In this document: positions 34,278 through 43,014 of the stretch, piece by piece
Layout: each line of letters begins with the position of its first letter
Numbering within the stretch: the first letter of the stretch is position 1
DNA from: CAVYOD01 sp963770045
GTDB lineage: Bacteria; Acidobacteriota; Aminicenantia; Aminicenantales; CAVYOD01
Reading direction: 5' to 3'
DNA length: 64,000 nucleotides
Assembly (NCBI GenBank): GCA_963770045.1
Contig: CAVYOD010000023.1
Coordinates: 62,001 to 126,000, forward strand
Notes under the pieces: generated by a model
Database searches by the model: none
Seen by the model: only the letters and a program-made list of their open reading frames with translations
What the model was told of the DNA's origin: nothing
Made by a program: the position numbers and the translations under genes

Positions 34278-36801
34278 CTGTTCTCTCTTCAGCTGCCTGG
34301 GCCTCAGCCAGGGCTCGCCGCAAGAAGGGCGCAGTGTGGGACTTCTTGGCCCGGGCCACCTCTTCGGGAGTCCCCTCGGCCACGATCCAGCCGCCTTCTT
34401 CTCCCCCCTCGGGACCCAGGTCTATAATATAATCGGAATACTTTATAACTTCAAGGTTGTGCTCAATCGTCACAACCGTGTTGCCGAGCCGGACCAGTTC
34501 CGTCAGGAGCTCGAGCAGGTGGCTGACATCATCAAAGTGGAGCCCGGTCGTCGGTTCGTCGAGAAGATAAAGGGTCCTGCCGGTATTCTTCCGGCCGAGT
34601 TCCTTGGTCAGTTTGATCCGCTGGGCCTCTCCTCCGGAAAGCGTGGGGGCCGGCTGCCCCAGGCGGATGTAAGCCAGGCCGACTTTTTTGAGCGTGGCCA
34701 GCTTGCGCTTCAGAACCGGGTGAGCCTTCAGAGACTCATAAGCTTCGTCCACCGTCATCTCCAGATAGTCGGAGATGTTCCTCCCTTTGTAATAGACAGA
34801 AAGTGTCTCCTTGTTGTAACGCTTCCCCCCGCAGCGGTCACAGGTGACAAAGACGTCGGGAAGAAAATGCATCTCGATCTTCTTGACCCCGGCTCCCTGG
34901 CATTCCTCACACCGTCCTCCGGAGAGGTTGAAGCTGAACCGGCCGGCCGCATAGCCGCGGAGGCGGGCTTCCTGAGTGCGCGAAAATAGCTCCCGCAGGG
35001 GAGTGAAGAGCCCCGTATAGGTTGCCGGATTCGAGCGCGGCGTCCGCCCGATGGGCCGCTGGTCAACCGAGATGATCTTGTCGAGCTGCTCGGCTCCGAG
35101 GATGCCCCCGTGCCGGCCGATTTTCTGCTTAGCCCGGTAGAGCTTGTTGATCAGACTTTTGTAAATGATATCATAGACCAGTGTGCTCTTCCCTGACCCT
35201 GAGACGCCGGTGACGGTTGTCATCACCGAAAGAGGCAGCCGGACGTTGATCTCTTTGAGATTGTGCTCGGCGGCTTTCAGAATGGTGAGCCAGCCTTTCG
35301 GCTCCTTCCTCTCCGCGGGGACGGGGATTCGCTTCTCGCGCCGCAGATATTGGGCGGTCAGAGAGCTCGGGGAACGGAGGATCTGACCGATGTCTCCCTC
35401 GGCCACTTTGTACCCGCCTTTTTCGCCCGCGCCTGGACCGAGGTCAAGAATAAAATCCGCCGAGCGGATGGTCTGTTCATCGTGTTCAACAACCACGATC
35501 GAGTTGCCTTCGTCCCTGATTCCTCGCAGGAGCGAGATCAGCCGGCCGTTGTCTCTCTGATGAAGACCGATCGTCGGCTCATCCAGCACGTAGAGCACTC
35601 CCCTCAGCCGGGCTCCGATCTGCGCGGCGAGACGGACTCGCTGGGCTTCACCTCCGGAGAGCGACCCGGTCGTCCGACTGAGTTGAAGGTAAGGCATTCC
35701 GAGCTCGGCCATAATCTGGAGGCGGCCGGAGATCTCTTTCACGATCCTGGGCGCCACGGCCTTCTGGGCCGGAGAAAACTCCAGGCCCGCCAGCACTTCT
35801 ATGAGCCGGCTGACCGGAACAGAACTCAGCTCATGGATATTTTTGTCGCCTATCTTTACGGAGAGGCTCTCGGGTCGCAGCCTCATCCCCCGGCAAGTGG
35901 CACAGACTTCATCGGTGACTTCGACCTCGCCCCACTCGTTGAGGGCGGTCTGGTAGCCCAGCCCGTGACACCCGGGGCAAGCGCCGTAAGGGCTGTTGAA
36001 AGAAAAATTCCTCGGTTCGAGCTCGGGCAGATTGAGCTCGCAATCGGGGCAGCGCAACCTCAGAGAATAATATGCCTCCTGGCCGTTCTCCCGGACAACC
36101 AAGATCTCATCCCTGGAGACCTCCAAAGCCTTTTCTATGGCCTCCTTGAGCCGGGCTTCTGATTTCGACGAAACCCGGACTTCGTCGACCAAAACATCCA
36201 CTTCGTGTTTCTTGGTCTTTTCCAGAACGATTTTCTCCTCGAGCTCCCGCCAAGTCCCGTCAACCCGGAGCCGGAGAAAGCCTTTCTTTCTCAGCTTTTC
36301 AAAAAGACGCTGGTATTCGCCTCTTCGCCCCTTGACCACAGGAGCACACAGTCTGATCTTTTCCCCTGAGAGAGTCTCCAGAATCCGGCCCAGGATTTGC
36401 CCGGGCGTCTGGTAGCTTACCTTTCGGCCGCAGCGGGGACAGTGGGGAATGCCGGCTCGCGCGAAGAGCAGCCGGACGAGGTCGTAGATCTCCGTGACCG
36501 TGCCGACCGTTGAGCGCGGGTTCGAGGAGATTGTCTTCTGGTCGATCGAGATCGACGGGGAGAGACCCTCGATGGATTCCACCTCCGGCTTCTCCATCTG
36601 CTCGATGAACTGGCGGGCGTAGGCGGACAGGCATTCGATATACCGCCTCTGCCCCTCGGCATAGAGGGTGTCGAAGGCGAGAGACGACTTTCCGGAGCCG
36701 CTCGGGCCGGTGACGACAATCAGCCTGTTTCGCGGCAGATCGACGTCTATCCGCTTGAGGTTGTGCTGGGCCGCTTTTTTGACCCTGATCTCTTCCAGCA
36801 T
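34267..36801 (-). CDS. uvrA: Excinuclease ABC subunit A, compact form
   Basis: The damage-recognition ATPase of nucleotide excision repair, 844 aa against about 940 usually. It has both ATPase modules: GPSGSGKSSLAFDTLY (about 32-47) and GVSGSGKSTLVYDI (about 530-543), two LSGGEAQR signatures, and both DEPT Walker B regions. CPDCELNLPELEPRNFSFN and CEECQGAGV with CDRCGGKRY give the zinc modules, and the UvrB-binding region (about 118-230) is present. About 80-90 residues normally found between the CDGLG and CxGxRL motifs are missing (CHGLGYQTALNEWGEV then CATCRGMRL). The ORF is intact, so the loss is in frame. Confidence 0.93.
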   Translation of the reverse strand: MLEEIRVKKAAQHNLKRIDVDLPRNRLIVVTGPSGSGKSSLAFDTLYAEGQRRYIECLSAYARQFIEQMEKPEVESIEGLSPSISIDQKTISSNPRSTVGTVTEIYDLVRLLFARAGIPHCPRCGRKVSYQTPGQILGRILETLSGEKIRLCAPVVKGRRGEYQRLFEKLRKKGFLRLRVDGTWRELEEKIVLEKTKKHEVDVLVDEVRVSSKSEARLKEAIEKALEVSRDEILVVRENGQEAYYSLRLRCPDCELNLPELEPRNFSFNSPYGACPGCHGLGYQTALNEWGEVEVTDEVCATCRGMRLRPESLSVKIGDKNIHELSSVPVSRLIEVLAGLEFSPAQKAVAPRIVKEISGRLQIMAELGMPYLQLSRTTGSLSGGEAQRVRLAAQIGARLRGVLYVLDEPTIGLHQRDNGRLISLLRGIRDEGNSIVVVEHDEQTIRSADFILDLGPGAGEKGGYKVAEGDIGQILRSPSSLTAQYLRREKRIPVPAERKEPKGWLTILKAAEHNLKEINVRLPLSVMTTVTGVSGSGKSTLVYDIIYKSLINKLYRAKQKIGRHGGILGAEQLDKIISVDQRPIGRTPRSNPATYTGLFTPLRELFSRTQEARLRGYAAGRFSFNLSGGRCEECQGAGVKKIEMHFLPDVFVTCDRCGGKRYNKETLSVYYKGRNISDYLEMTVDEAYESLKAHPVLKRKLATLKKVGLAYIRLGQPAPTLSGGEAQRIKLTKELGRKNTGRTLYLLDEPTTGLHFDDVSHLLELLTELVRLGNTVVTIEHNLEVIKYSDYIIDLGPEGGEEGGWIVAEGTPEEVARAKKSHTAPFLRRALAEAQAAEERTDGF

Positions 36802-36807
36802 GCTCCT

Positions 36808-36836
36808 ATTTTAGCCGTTCGGGCGCGTTTAGACAA
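36808..36836 (-). promoter_or_regulatory. uvrA promoter with the -10 box 6 bases from the ATG
   Basis: On the minus strand TTGTCT (36831-36836) and TAAAAT (36808-36813) are 17 bases apart. Only AGGAGC lies between the -10 box and the ATG at 36801, so the transcript should start at or next to the start codon. No SOS box of the CTG-N10-CAG type is seen here. Confidence 0.65.
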
Positions 36837-37140
36837 CCTCATAAATATAGTCAACTTATCGGAATAATAGGATGCGAGAAAGCTAAGTGTCGAGCGAGTG
36901 AGCGGTAAAGACGACAGGGCGTTCAAAGATTAACCAGACCCTCCGTAATTCCAGGCTGAGTTCGTTAGAAATGCGAGCAGGAGAGGGTCGGAAGACTGCT
37001 GAACCTTCCAAGGGAGCGAGAGAGCGGGCTCGGGCTGCCATGCTTAATCGGGGTCAAATTTCTCCCCTCTTAACCTCCTTACCTGCTCACTCCTCACGGC
37101 ATTCACTGTTCTTGACGGGGAACGGCGGTACGTCTTAATG

Positions 37141-37169
37141 TTGACCATTTGCGCTTTATAGGATAGCAT
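37141..37169 (+). promoter_or_regulatory. Sigma-70 promoter for the MrfA-like helicase
   Basis: TTGACC (37141-37146) and TAGCAT (37164-37169) are 17 bases apart; the ATG at 37193 follows 23 bases after the -10 box. Confidence 0.5.
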
Positions 37170-37192
37170 GGATCGAGGTCATTGAGACGGGC

Positions 37193-39538
37193 ATGCCCAG
37201 AGAAGAAAACCTCCTAAAATCCCTGGAACTCCTGAGGGAAATCGGCCGCAAGTCCGATTCCATCCGGGCGATCAAACACCTGCCGGCCCAGGCAGGCCGG
37301 TTTCAGGATTACCCGGACGGTGTGCACCCCGCCCTCCTCGAGGCCCTGAGGCAGAAGGGCTTCGAGCGGCTCTATTCCCACCAACTGACCTCTTGGCAGG
37401 CCCTTCGAGAGGGGAAGAACATTGTTGTCGTCACCCCGACCGCTTCGGGAAAAACGCTCTGTTACAACCTTCCCGTTCTCGACACGATTCTCAAGGACCC
37501 CTCCGCCCGGGCCATCTATCTTTTCCCGACCAAAGCGCTTTCCCAGGACCAGCAGGCCGAGCTCAACGAGATCATCCATTTCCTCCCCGAAGAGATCCGT
37601 ATCTTCACCTATGACGGAGACACACCCCAGGATGCGCGCAAGGCCATCCGGGCCAGGGGACACATCGTCCTGACCAACCCGGATATGCTCCACTCGGGCA
37701 TTCTTCCCCATCACACCAAATGGATCAAGCTCTTCGAGAACCTGAGATACATCGTCATCGATGAGCTCCATAACTACCGGGGGATCTTCGGCAGTCATCT
37801 GGCCAACGTTCTTCGGCGGCTGAAAAGGATCGCCCAGTTCTACGGCTCTAACCCCCAGGTCATCCTCTGTACAGCGACCATCGCCAATCCGGTCGAGATG
37901 GCCGAAAAAATGATCGAGCGGCCGGTCGCCTTGGTCGACGACAACGGAGCGCCGCGGGGGGAAAAGTATTTCATCTTTTATACGCCGCCCGTGGTCAACA
38001 AGCCGTTGGGGATCCGGCGGTCTTATGTCAACGAATCACGCCGTCTGGCCTCGATCTTCCTCAAGAATCGTCTCCAGACGATCATCTTCGCCCAGAGCCG
38101 GCTGATCACCGAGGTCCTGCTCACCTACCTCAAGGCAGACATCGAGAAGACGATCAAGGACGAGGGCCTGATCAGGGGCTACAGGGGAGGCTATCTTCCC
38201 CTCACCAGGCGGGAAATCGAGAAGGGCCTGCGCGAGGGCAAGATCCTCGGAGTCGTCTCGACCAACGCCCTGGAGCTCGGGATCGACATCGGAAACCTGG
38301 ACGTGGCCGTGCTGGCCGGCTATCCCGGCACGATCGCCAGCACTTGGCAGCGGGCCGGGCGGGCGGGCCGCAAGACCGGAAAATCCGCGGCCGTGCTCGT
38401 GGCCTCGAGCTCCCCGCTCGATCAATTCATCGTCAACCACCCCGATTACTTCTTTTCGAAACCGCCGGAGCGGGCGCTCATCAATCCCGACAACCTCTCC
38501 ATTCTCATCAGCCACATCGAGTGCGCCGCGTTCGAGCTCCCCTTCACGGACGGCGAAAAATTCGGCGAGGTCGAACCCTCTGAGATTCTGAAATTCTTGG
38601 AGGAAGAGAAGCTCGTTCACCACTCCCAGGACAAATGGTTCTGGACCTCCGATGTCTATCCGGCCGACGGCGTCAGCCTGCGCAGCATCAGCTCCGACAA
38701 CTTCGTCGTCGTCGACACCACCCAAAAATCCAAAGCCATCGCCGAGGTCGACTTCTCCTCGGCCCTGACAACCCTCCATCCGAAAGCCATCTACATCTGC
38801 GAAGGAGAACAGTACTTCGTCGAGAAGCTGGAGTATGACCAGCGCAAGGCCTATGTCAAAAAGACCGATGTTGACTATTTCACCGATGCCATCGACTATA
38901 CCAAGATCAAGATCCTCGATGTCTTCAACAAAAAGGCGCTCGACCGCTGCACCGTCTCCCACGGAGAGGTCCACGTCGCCACTCAAGTGGTCGGCTTCAA
39001 AAAGATCAAGTTCCAGACCATGGAGAACGTCGGAGCCGGAGACCTGAGCCTGCCCCAGAATGAGATGCACACCACGGCCTACTGGCTGACCATTCCCGCC
39101 TCCGTCATGCAGGCTTTGCCCTTCCCTTCGGAACAGAAGATCAACGGGCTCTTCGGGCTGGCCTATCTTCTCCACCACGTCTCGCCGTTGTTCATGATGT
39201 GCGACCTCCACGACGTCGGAGCCTCCATCGGAGACAATGCCACCGGCGAATCCGTTCCTCCCCGGACCATTCCCCTCAAGATCCTGCGCCAGGAAGAGCA
39301 GCCCATCTTCGCCGACGCCGACTTTGAGCCCAACATTTTTATCTACGACAATTATCCCGGCGGAATCGGGCTGAGCCCTTCACTCTTTGAGCTAGAGACG
39401 ACCCTCCTCGAGCACTGTCTCAAGACGATCGAAGTCTGCCCCTGCCAGGAAGGGTGCCCCTCCTGCGTCGGCCCGACCAAGGAGAGCGGCGAACAGGCCA
39501 AGCAGGTCGCCAAGGAAATCCTCAAAGCCCTTCTTTAG
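37193..39538 (+). CDS. DEAD/DEAH-box helicase with DUF1998 zinc domain (MrfA-like)
   Basis: A 781-aa superfamily 2 helicase. VTPTASGKTLCYNLP (about 80-94) is motif I, VIDELHNYRG motif II (DExH), CTATIANP motif III, and STNALELGIDIGNLD with QRAGRAGRKTG motifs V-VI. The C-terminal region is DUF1998, ending CLKTIEVCPCQEGCPSCVG, the four-cysteine zinc site known from B. subtilis MrfA, a helicase repairing mitomycin-type lesions. Length fits that family (about 750-800). It diverges from uvrA; both may serve DNA repair, but joint control is not shown by the sequence. Confidence 0.93.
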   Translation: MPREENLLKSLELLREIGRKSDSIRAIKHLPAQAGRFQDYPDGVHPALLEALRQKGFERLYSHQLTSWQALREGKNIVVVTPTASGKTLCYNLPVLDTILKDPSARAIYLFPTKALSQDQQAELNEIIHFLPEEIRIFTYDGDTPQDARKAIRARGHIVLTNPDMLHSGILPHHTKWIKLFENLRYIVIDELHNYRGIFGSHLANVLRRLKRIAQFYGSNPQVILCTATIANPVEMAEKMIERPVALVDDNGAPRGEKYFIFYTPPVVNKPLGIRRSYVNESRRLASIFLKNRLQTIIFAQSRLITEVLLTYLKADIEKTIKDEGLIRGYRGGYLPLTRREIEKGLREGKILGVVSTNALELGIDIGNLDVAVLAGYPGTIASTWQRAGRAGRKTGKSAAVLVASSSPLDQFIVNHPDYFFSKPPERALINPDNLSILISHIECAAFELPFTDGEKFGEVEPSEILKFLEEEKLVHHSQDKWFWTSDVYPADGVSLRSISSDNFVVVDTTQKSKAIAEVDFSSALTTLHPKAIYICEGEQYFVEKLEYDQRKAYVKKTDVDYFTDAIDYTKIKILDVFNKKALDRCTVSHGEVHVATQVVGFKKIKFQTMENVGAGDLSLPQNEMHTTAYWLTIPASVMQALPFPSEQKINGLFGLAYLLHHVSPLFMMCDLHDVGASIGDNATGESVPPRTIPLKILRQEEQPIFADADFEPNIFIYDNYPGGIGLSPSLFELETTLLEHCLKTIEVCPCQEGCPSCVGPTKESGEQAKQVAKEILKALL

Positions 39539-39540
39539 TA

Positions 39541-39623
39541 AGCTGTGAGCCGTGATCTGTGAGCCGGTCAAATCAAAAAAAAGAATCGTTCACTGCTCAG
39601 TGCTCACTGATCACCGCTCACTT
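39541..39623. repeat. Palindromic intergenic repeat, copy G (inner arms only)
   Basis: GTGAGCCGTGATCTGTGAGCC (39546-39566) is followed by an A/T-rich centre (39567-39590) and the inverse units CACTGCTCAGTGCTCACTG (39592-39610) with more GCTCACT to 39621. The arms can pair into a long imperfect hairpin. Lying after the helicase stop and before the tolQ promoter, it could end transcription, though no T-run follows. Confidence 0.75.
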
Positions 39624-39631
39624 GCTTGGGT

Positions 39632-39660
39632 TTGACTTTGTCTGTTCCATGTGCTACTTT
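39632..39660 (+). promoter_or_regulatory. Sigma-70 promoter of the tol operon
   Basis: TTGACT (39632-39637) and TACTTT (39655-39660) are 17 bases apart. The tolQ ATG at 39675 is 14 bases beyond, with AGGGTG as a possible ribosome site. Confidence 0.6.
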
Positions 39661-39674
39661 CAGGGTGAAATAAG

Positions 39675-40337
39675 ATGAATTTTCTGGATTTGATTGCCGG
39701 CGCCAGCCCCGTTGTACAGCTGGTTCTTTTGGTTCTTGTCTTCTTTTCAATCTTTTCTTGGACGATCGTTTTTTTCAAGCGGAAGACCCTCAAGACGGCT
39801 GAAGCTCAGTCCCGAAAGTTTCTGGCCGTTTTTCGCAAAAGCACCAATCTCTCCGAGGTCAACGAGGCGGCCCGCAGATATCAGTCCAGTCCTCTGGCTT
39901 CTCTCTTCCAGTCGGGCTTCAAGGAACTGGCTTATCTGGCCAAGTCCAACCCGAAGCCCGAGCTCAGCCCGGACAAAATGGACAACCTGAACCGGGCGCT
40001 GCTCAAGGCCTCGAACTCGGAGGTGGCCAAGCTCGAAAAAATGATGAGCTTTCTGGCCACGACCGGAAGCGTGACCCCTTTCATCGGCCTTTTCGGCACA
40101 GTCTGGGGAATCATGGATGCGTTTATCAGGATCGGGGTCGTGCGCTCCGCCAGCCTGGCCACCGTGGCGCCGGGAATCGCCGAGGCTCTCGTGACCACGG
40201 CCGTCGGGCTTTTTTGCGCGATCCCGGCGGTTATCGCCTACAATCTTTTTCTCCAGCGGATCAAAGGCCTGATCACCGAAATGGAGGACTTCTCCCTGGA
40301 ATTTCTCAACATTGCAGGGCGTCTCTATGGCTCTTAA
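39675..40337 (+). CDS. tolQ: TolQ/ExbB-type proton channel protein
   Basis: A 220-aa inner-membrane protein of the MotA/TolQ/ExbB family. It has the N-terminal helix (VVQLVLLVLVFFSIFSWTIV), a cytoplasmic loop, and two C-terminal helices with VTPFIGLFGTVWGIMDAF and TTAVGLFCAIPAVIAYN, the conserved channel motifs. With TolR it uses the proton gradient to energise the TonB/TolA-like protein encoded two genes on. Because tolB, pal and cpoB follow, the Tol role is preferred over ExbB. The gene overlaps tolR by 11 bases. Confidence 0.9.
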   Translation: MNFLDLIAGASPVVQLVLLVLVFFSIFSWTIVFFKRKTLKTAEAQSRKFLAVFRKSTNLSEVNEAARRYQSSPLASLFQSGFKELAYLAKSNPKPELSPDKMDNLNRALLKASNSEVAKLEKMMSFLATTGSVTPFIGLFGTVWGIMDAFIRIGVVRSASLATVAPGIAEALVTTAVGLFCAIPAVIAYNLFLQRIKGLITEMEDFSLEFLNIAGRLYGS

Positions 40338-40767
40338 GGTCGCGTCAGCTTCGGGCTCCAAACGCCAGATCGGTACTTCCCTTTCCGAAATCAACGTCAC
40401 GCCCTTTGTCGATGTCGTCCTCGTCCTTCTGATCATCTTCATGGTCACGACACCGATGATGACCTCCGGGATTGGCGTCAACCTTCCTCAGGCCGAAACG
40501 GAATCGGCTCCGGCTGAGGAAGGTCTGACCCTGACCATAACCAAAGATCGCTATATCCACGTGGGGCAAACCGTCATCAATATCATGCTCCTCGAGAGAA
40601 AGCTGCAAGAATATTTCTATGGAAAGTCGAAGAAGGTTATCTACCTTCAAGCGGACAAGGACCTTCCCTATGGGTTCGTCGTGGACATTCTCGATATCAC
40701 CAAAAGGGTTGGGATCGAAGTGATCGGCCTGGTCACCGAACCCAAGGAGAAAAAGAAGAACGAATGA
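40327..40767 (+). CDS. tolR: TolR/ExbD-type protein
   Basis: A 146-aa protein with one N-terminal membrane helix. SEINVTPFVDVVLVLLIIFM holds the conserved Asp that carries protons in TolR/ExbD. The periplasmic part ends in a typical ExbD fold (IYLQADKDLPYGFVVDILD). The ATG at 40327 is preferred over an in-frame upstream codon because the family start lies here and overlaps the tolQ end. It overlaps the next gene by 4 bases (ATGA), so the operon is tightly coupled. Confidence 0.9.
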   Translation: MALKVASASGSKRQIGTSLSEINVTPFVDVVLVLLIIFMVTTPMMTSGIGVNLPQAETESAPAEEGLTLTITKDRYIHVGQTVINIMLLERKLQEYFYGKSKKVIYLQADKDLPYGFVVDILDITKRVGIEVIGLVTEPKEKKKNE

Positions 40768-41591
40768 CGATCGCCATCGACCGAGGCCAAAAGACATTCC
40801 AGAGCGCGCTCCTGGCCTCGATCGCCGTGCACATCGGACTGATCATCCTGATCGCCGCGGCTCCCTCCCTGCCCAAGTCCTCCAAGAAAGGGATGGTTCA
40901 CTACGTGACCTTCAACCTCGGCTCTTTGCCCGGTGGAGACGGGGCAGGCGGCAGCGGTGGCCGGGGAGGGAAGAAGGCTGAAGTTCCTCCTCCCCCAAAA
41001 AAGGAAACCCTGAAGGACCTCACGGTCCCCCAGAAGCTGCAACCGGAGCCGAAATCCAGCTTGAGGCATCCGGTGGAGAAGCCCAAAAAAGAGGACAAAA
41101 CAAAACAGGCCAAGAAAGCGGCCATCACTAAGCCGCCGGCGAGTCTCCCCGATACCAAAATCCAAAAACCATCCGACAAGGAAGGAACGGACGCCGGTCA
41201 GGGCTCGGGCTCCGGGACCGGACTCAAGATCGGAGGCCTCGGGAGCGGCCCCGGCGGCACGGGGTCGGGGTCGGGCCTCGCCGACCAGATCGGCCTCTCC
41301 AATTTTCCCTTCCAGTATTACCTCCAGATTATCATGGACAGAGTCTCGGCGTCCTGGTTCACCTCCCTCGTCGCTCCCGGAGTCTCCGGAAATTTCCAGA
41401 CCACCGTGTTTTTTAAGATCTACAGGAACGGGGGCATCTCCGACCTCAAGGTCGAGGAGACGAGCGGCATCCAATCCCTGGACATGTCGGCCCTGAGGGC
41501 CATTCAAAACGCTTCGCCCTTTCCGCCCCTGCCGAAAGAGTATGAAGACGAGTTTCTCGGAATCCATCTCATCTTCGAGCATTCCAAATGA
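40764..41591 (+). CDS. TonB/TolA-like energy transducer
   Basis: A 275-aa protein with one N-terminal membrane helix (ALLASIAVHIGLIILIAAA), a Lys/Pro/Glu-rich and Gly-rich periplasmic stalk (about 60-180), and a C-terminal TonB/TolA-C domain (VFFKIYRNGGISDLKVEE, ALRAIQNASPFPPLPKEYED). The position between tolR and tolB makes it the TolA equivalent, although the stalk lacks the long Ala/Lys helix of E. coli TolA. It should link TolQR energy to TolB-Pal at the outer membrane. Overlaps of 4 bases exist at both ends. Confidence 0.87.
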   Translation: MTIAIDRGQKTFQSALLASIAVHIGLIILIAAAPSLPKSSKKGMVHYVTFNLGSLPGGDGAGGSGGRGGKKAEVPPPPKKETLKDLTVPQKLQPEPKSSLRHPVEKPKKEDKTKQAKKAAITKPPASLPDTKIQKPSDKEGTDAGQGSGSGTGLKIGGLGSGPGGTGSGSGLADQIGLSNFPFQYYLQIIMDRVSASWFTSLVAPGVSGNFQTTVFFKIYRNGGISDLKVEETSGIQSLDMSALRAIQNASPFPPLPKEYEDEFLGIHLIFEHSK

Positions 41592-42883
41592 AGTTTAGAA
41601 GAATCCTCCTGACCGCTTTTTCTTTTTTGTTGACCGCCTTCGTCGTCTTCCCCCAGCAGGAGGTGGTGATCAAGATCAGCGAAGGCATGCCGGCCATTCC
41701 CTTTGCCATCCCGAAATTCATCACCCACTCGCCACAGGCCGGCGCGGCCGCAGAGGAGGTGTACCAAGCGCTCTACGCCGACCTGAAGTTCAGCCGGATC
41801 TTCCAGCTCCTGCCCAGCAGCTACTACAGCTATATCCGGCCCCTCGACCCGGACAAGATTTTTTTTAAGGATTGGGACTCCATCCAGGCTAAGCTCCTGC
41901 TCGTGGGCGAAGTCTCCTCGGCCGGAAAAACTGAGTTCGTTTTTGAAGGCAAGCTCTACGACGTCCGCTCAGAACGGTTTATTGTCGGCAAGCGCTACCA
42001 ATCGGAAAAAAACGTGCTCCGGCTGGCGGCCCACAAAATGGCCGACGAGATCATGAAGGTCTATGGCGAAAGACCGATCTTCACCTCCAAGATCGCCTTT
42101 GTCTCCGACCGCGACGGAAATGACCAGCTCTACATGATGGACTACGACGGCCAGAACCAAACCCGCCTCACCTTCAACAAGACCATTGACTACATGCCCT
42201 CCTGGTCACCGGACGGGAAAAGGATTGCTTTCACTTCCTATCGCCGGGGGAACGCCGATCTGTATATCCTGAGCATCTACGAGGGCAAGATCAACGCGAT
42301 TGTCACTCGGGGGACGAGCTACGCGCCCTCCTGGTCACCGGACGGGAAAAGGATCGCCTTCTGCTCGACCATGGACGGAAACGCCGAAGTCTACCTGGCT
42401 GATGTCGACGGGACAAAGATCTCAAATGTCAAAAGACTGACCTTCAATGAGGCCATAGACACCTCTCCCTCCTGGTCCCCGACCGGCCGCGAGATCGTCT
42501 TCACTTCGGACCGGGGCGGAAGCGGAGCGCCTCAGATCTATATCATGGATGCGGAGGGGTCGAACGTCCGCCGGGTGAGCTTCGGCGGCACCTACCATGA
42601 TTCCCCGGTCTGGTCTCCGGCCGGGGACAGAATCGCTTACGTCTCCCGGGTGGACCAGGTCTTCGACCTCTACATCCTGAACCTGAGGACGAATCAAATA
42701 ACCAAGCTCACCGAGAGCAACGCCCGGAATGAATCTCCCTCCTGGTCTCCGGACGGCCGCCACCTGGTTTTCGCGTCCAGTCTCGCCGGCAAGGTCCAGG
42801 TCTATTGCGTCGACTACGATGGGACGAATCTGCGGCCCCTGACGTCTAAAGGAACGAACAAACTTCCCGACTGGTCCAGATGA
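41588..42883 (+). CDS. tolB: Tol-Pal system protein TolB
   Basis: A 431-aa periplasmic protein. A signal peptide (RILLTAFSFLLTAFVVFP) is followed by the TolB N-terminal alpha/beta domain (about 30-150) and a six-bladed PD40 propeller with repeated SPSWSPDGKRIAFTS-like blades (YMPSWSPDGKRIAFTSY, YAPSWSPDGKRIAFCS, TSPSWSPTGREIVFTSD). TolB binds Pal and is pulled by TolA during outer-membrane constriction. It starts within the stop of the TolA-like gene. Two blades near 42203 and 42332 share almost identical DNA, a recent repeat conversion or slippage. Confidence 0.92.
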   Translation: MKFRRILLTAFSFLLTAFVVFPQQEVVIKISEGMPAIPFAIPKFITHSPQAGAAAEEVYQALYADLKFSRIFQLLPSSYYSYIRPLDPDKIFFKDWDSIQAKLLLVGEVSSAGKTEFVFEGKLYDVRSERFIVGKRYQSEKNVLRLAAHKMADEIMKVYGERPIFTSKIAFVSDRDGNDQLYMMDYDGQNQTRLTFNKTIDYMPSWSPDGKRIAFTSYRRGNADLYILSIYEGKINAIVTRGTSYAPSWSPDGKRIAFCSTMDGNAEVYLADVDGTKISNVKRLTFNEAIDTSPSWSPTGREIVFTSDRGGSGAPQIYIMDAEGSNVRRVSFGGTYHDSPVWSPAGDRIAYVSRVDQVFDLYILNLRTNQITKLTESNARNESPSWSPDGRHLVFASSLAGKVQVYCVDYDGTNLRPLTSKGTNKLPDWSR

Positions 42884-42917
42884 GCCCGGCTGGGAGGCCC
42901 GCTCCCAGCAATATATA

Positions 42918-42946
42918 TTGACATCGAAATTCTTTAATTGTATAAA
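42918..42946 (+). promoter_or_regulatory. Consensus sigma-70 promoter for pal
   Basis: A perfect TTGACA (42918-42923) and TATAAA (42941-42946) are 17 bases apart. The pal start at 43015 is preceded by AGGAGG at 43005-43010. Pal and the genes after it can therefore be expressed apart from tolQRAB. Confidence 0.75.
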
Positions 42947-43014
42947 AATGACGGTTAACAAAATGCGCTTGCCTCAAGAATGGTAAGTCAACAAACCACC
43001 GAAGAGGAGGTCTG

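Larger units (their letters stand above)
36802..37192. other. 391-bp divergent intergenic region between uvrA and the helicase
   Basis: No gene is supported. It contains the uvrA promoter at its left end (36808-36836), a degenerate repeat copy (GAGTGAGCGGTAAAGACGAC at 36896-36915 and inverse GCTCACTCCTCACGG at 37085-37099), and the helicase promoter at 37141-37169. The stretch between about 36916 and 37080 shows nothing recognisable, though a structured RNA cannot be excluded by eye. Confidence 0.6.

Noticed and set aside
36916..37080. A possible structured RNA between uvrA and the helicase
   Set aside because: No stable nested pairing or known RNA signature could be recognised by eye.
39541..39623. 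A classical rho-independent terminator after the helicase
   Set aside because: The arms pair imperfectly and no T-run follows; the sequence fits the repeat family better.
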